Assembly: GCA_964401915.1 (NCBI GenBank) | Contig: CAYOAI010000009.1 | Span: 1 to 41,952, forward strand | DNA: 41,952 bases | Direction of reading: 5' to 3' | Source: CAZGZD01 sp964401915 | GTDB lineage: Bacteria; Patescibacteriota; Microgenomatia; UBA1406; GWC2-37-13 | Shown here: positions 41,078 through 41,952 of the stretch, one piece after another | Layout: each line of letters starts with the position of its first letter | Numbering within the stretch: position 1 is the stretch's first letter | The notes under the pieces: model-generated | What the model saw: the letters and a program-made list of their open reading frames with translations, nothing else | Told to the model about the DNA's origin: nothing | Databases searched by the model: none | Program-made: the position numbers and the translations under genes

Positions 41078-41952
41078 ATGCTTAGATTTCTAACAGCAGG
41101 TGAATCGCACGGAAAAGGACTTACAGCCATAATTGATGGTATGCCAGCAGGTGTGCCAATTAACACGGATCTTATTGCGGCTGACATGGCCAGACGTCGC
41201 CACGATGCGGGTCGCGGAGGACGGGGGATAATCGAAAAAGACCTCGTTGAGATTACAGCTGGCGTACGATTTGGTCGTACCATTGGTGCGCCTATTGTAC
41301 TGTGGATTCCCAATGCCGACGCAGCAAACTGGGGTGATAAGATGAGCGAGAAGGCTCAAGATGCCGCGGTTGTTGAGAGTGCCAAGGTCACCAATCCGCG
41401 CCCTGGCCATGCAGATCTTGCAGGGATCCAGAAATATGGATTTGATGATGCCCGCAATGTACTTGAAAGATCGTCTGCTCGTGAGACCACAGCACGTGTT
41501 GCTGCTGGGTCAATATTTAGACAACTTCTGTCGTGCTTTGACATTGAGATTGCCAGCCATACTTTGGCAATTGGTGAAATTAAGCTTGAATCAGATTATT
41601 CATTTGTAGAGATAAAAAATGTATTTGAATTTGATCCAGATACTCGTTGTGTAGATCCGGGGACAGGTCAAAAAATGCAACAGGCTATTTATGACGCCCG
41701 AATTAACAAAAACACTCTTGGTGGAGTTGTAGAGATTTGGGCTGTTGGTGTGCCAGTTGGCTTGGGAAGCTATGTTCAGCATGATCGTAAGATCGATGGC
41801 CAGATAGCTGGTGCCCTTATGAGCATCCAATCAGTTAAGGGGGTTGAGATAGGAACAGCACACGAAAACAGCACTCGACATGGATCAGATGTTCACGACC
41901 CAATTGAATACAAAGAGGGAGCATACAAAAGAAAATCCAATCGAGCAGGTGG
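41078..41952 (+). CDS. aroC: Chorismate synthase (3' partial)
   Basis: AroC makes chorismate from EPSP with reduced FMN. The window holds the first 291 codons and no stop. Signatures are RFLTAGESHGKGLTAIIDGMPAGVPI, MARRRHDAGRGGRGIIEKD, GRTIGAPIVLWIPN, TNPRPGHADLAGIQKYGFDDARNVLERSSARETTARVAAG and GVEIGTAHENSTRHGSDVHD. GTAHENSTRHGS corresponds to the GxGF-x2-GSEHND region of shorter homologues. It completes the seven-step chorismate pathway in one operon. More operon genes may follow beyond the window. Confidence 0.96.
   Translation, partial: MLRFLTAGESHGKGLTAIIDGMPAGVPINTDLIAADMARRRHDAGRGGRGIIEKDLVEITAGVRFGRTIGAPIVLWIPNADAANWGDKMSEKAQDAAVVESAKVTNPRPGHADLAGIQKYGFDDARNVLERSSARETTARVAAGSIFRQLLSCFDIEIASHTLAIGEIKLESDYSFVEIKNVFEFDPDTRCVDPGTGQKMQQAIYDARINKNTLGGVVEIWAVGVPVGLGSYVQHDRKIDGQIAGALMSIQSVKGVEIGTAHENSTRHGSDVHDPIEYKEGAYKRKSNRAG

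Noticed and set aside
1..41952. tRNA, rRNA or tmRNA genes
   Set aside because: No cloverleaf with a TTCGANNC-type T arm and no ribosomal RNA signature was noticed in the gaps. A covariance-model scan would be needed to exclude them fully.

Overview
The window is a 41,952-base piece of a bacterial scaffold (100 Ns at 15353-15452) holding about 37 protein genes, nearly all for nucleotide, amino-acid or vitamin B6 synthesis. Both ends cut genes: a pyrD-like gene on the left and aroC on the right. The standard code applies: leuC and the gene at 33060 end in TGA and Trp is TGG. Compact operons, fused enzymes, apparently leaderless start codons and a CBS-less guaB would suit a candidate-phyla-radiation (Patescibacteria) or similar streamlined lineage. 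No 16S or ribosomal protein gene is present, so this placement is a weak inference. The anabolic content would be unusually rich for that group.

Layout. 1-867: pyrD-like gene with an in-frame stop. 845-5805 (minus): carA, carB and a LOG/SLOG-fold gene. 5945-8560 (plus): argG with a fused MGS domain, then an amidohydrolase. 8555-10886 (minus): purA and guaB. 11020-14495 (plus): guaA, an rdgB-like gene and serS. 14509-15352: a riboswitch-like leader and an FTR1-type permease cut by the gap. 15520-15645 (minus): a SAM riboswitch whose gene is lost in the gap. 15702-16670: a PD-(D/E)XK nuclease and a small membrane protein. 16716-19992: leuB diverging from leuCD. 19989-31285 (minus): a branched-chain amino-acid operon in the order attenuator, ilvE, ilvB, ilvN-aminotransferase fusion, ilvC, leuA, threonine synthase-LeuA domain fusion, ilvD, ridA. 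31392-32978 (minus): pdxS and pdxT. 33060-33722: an unknown protein. 33719-41952 (plus): attenuator, then aroF, pheA, tyrA, aroA, aroB, aroQ, aroKE and aroC, covering all seven chorismate steps plus the Phe and Tyr branches.

Control is the most interesting layer. Two ribosome-mediated attenuators can be read base by base. One has leader peptide MKTVSWKYFYFYFTA before the aro operon; the other has MCQSMSSVNSVLLIIVSL before the ilv/leu operon. Each has a 1:2, 2:3 and 3:4 pairing ladder ending in a U-tract. Three enzymes carry unexpected regulatory or subunit domains: ArgG with an MGS domain, threonine synthase with a LeuA leucine-sensing type domain, and an IlvN-type ACT subunit joined to an aminotransferase. 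A family of intergenic hairpins with shared tips and cores but covarying arms sits in gaps between co-directional genes. Its 13-base tip occurs five times, always on the plus strand.
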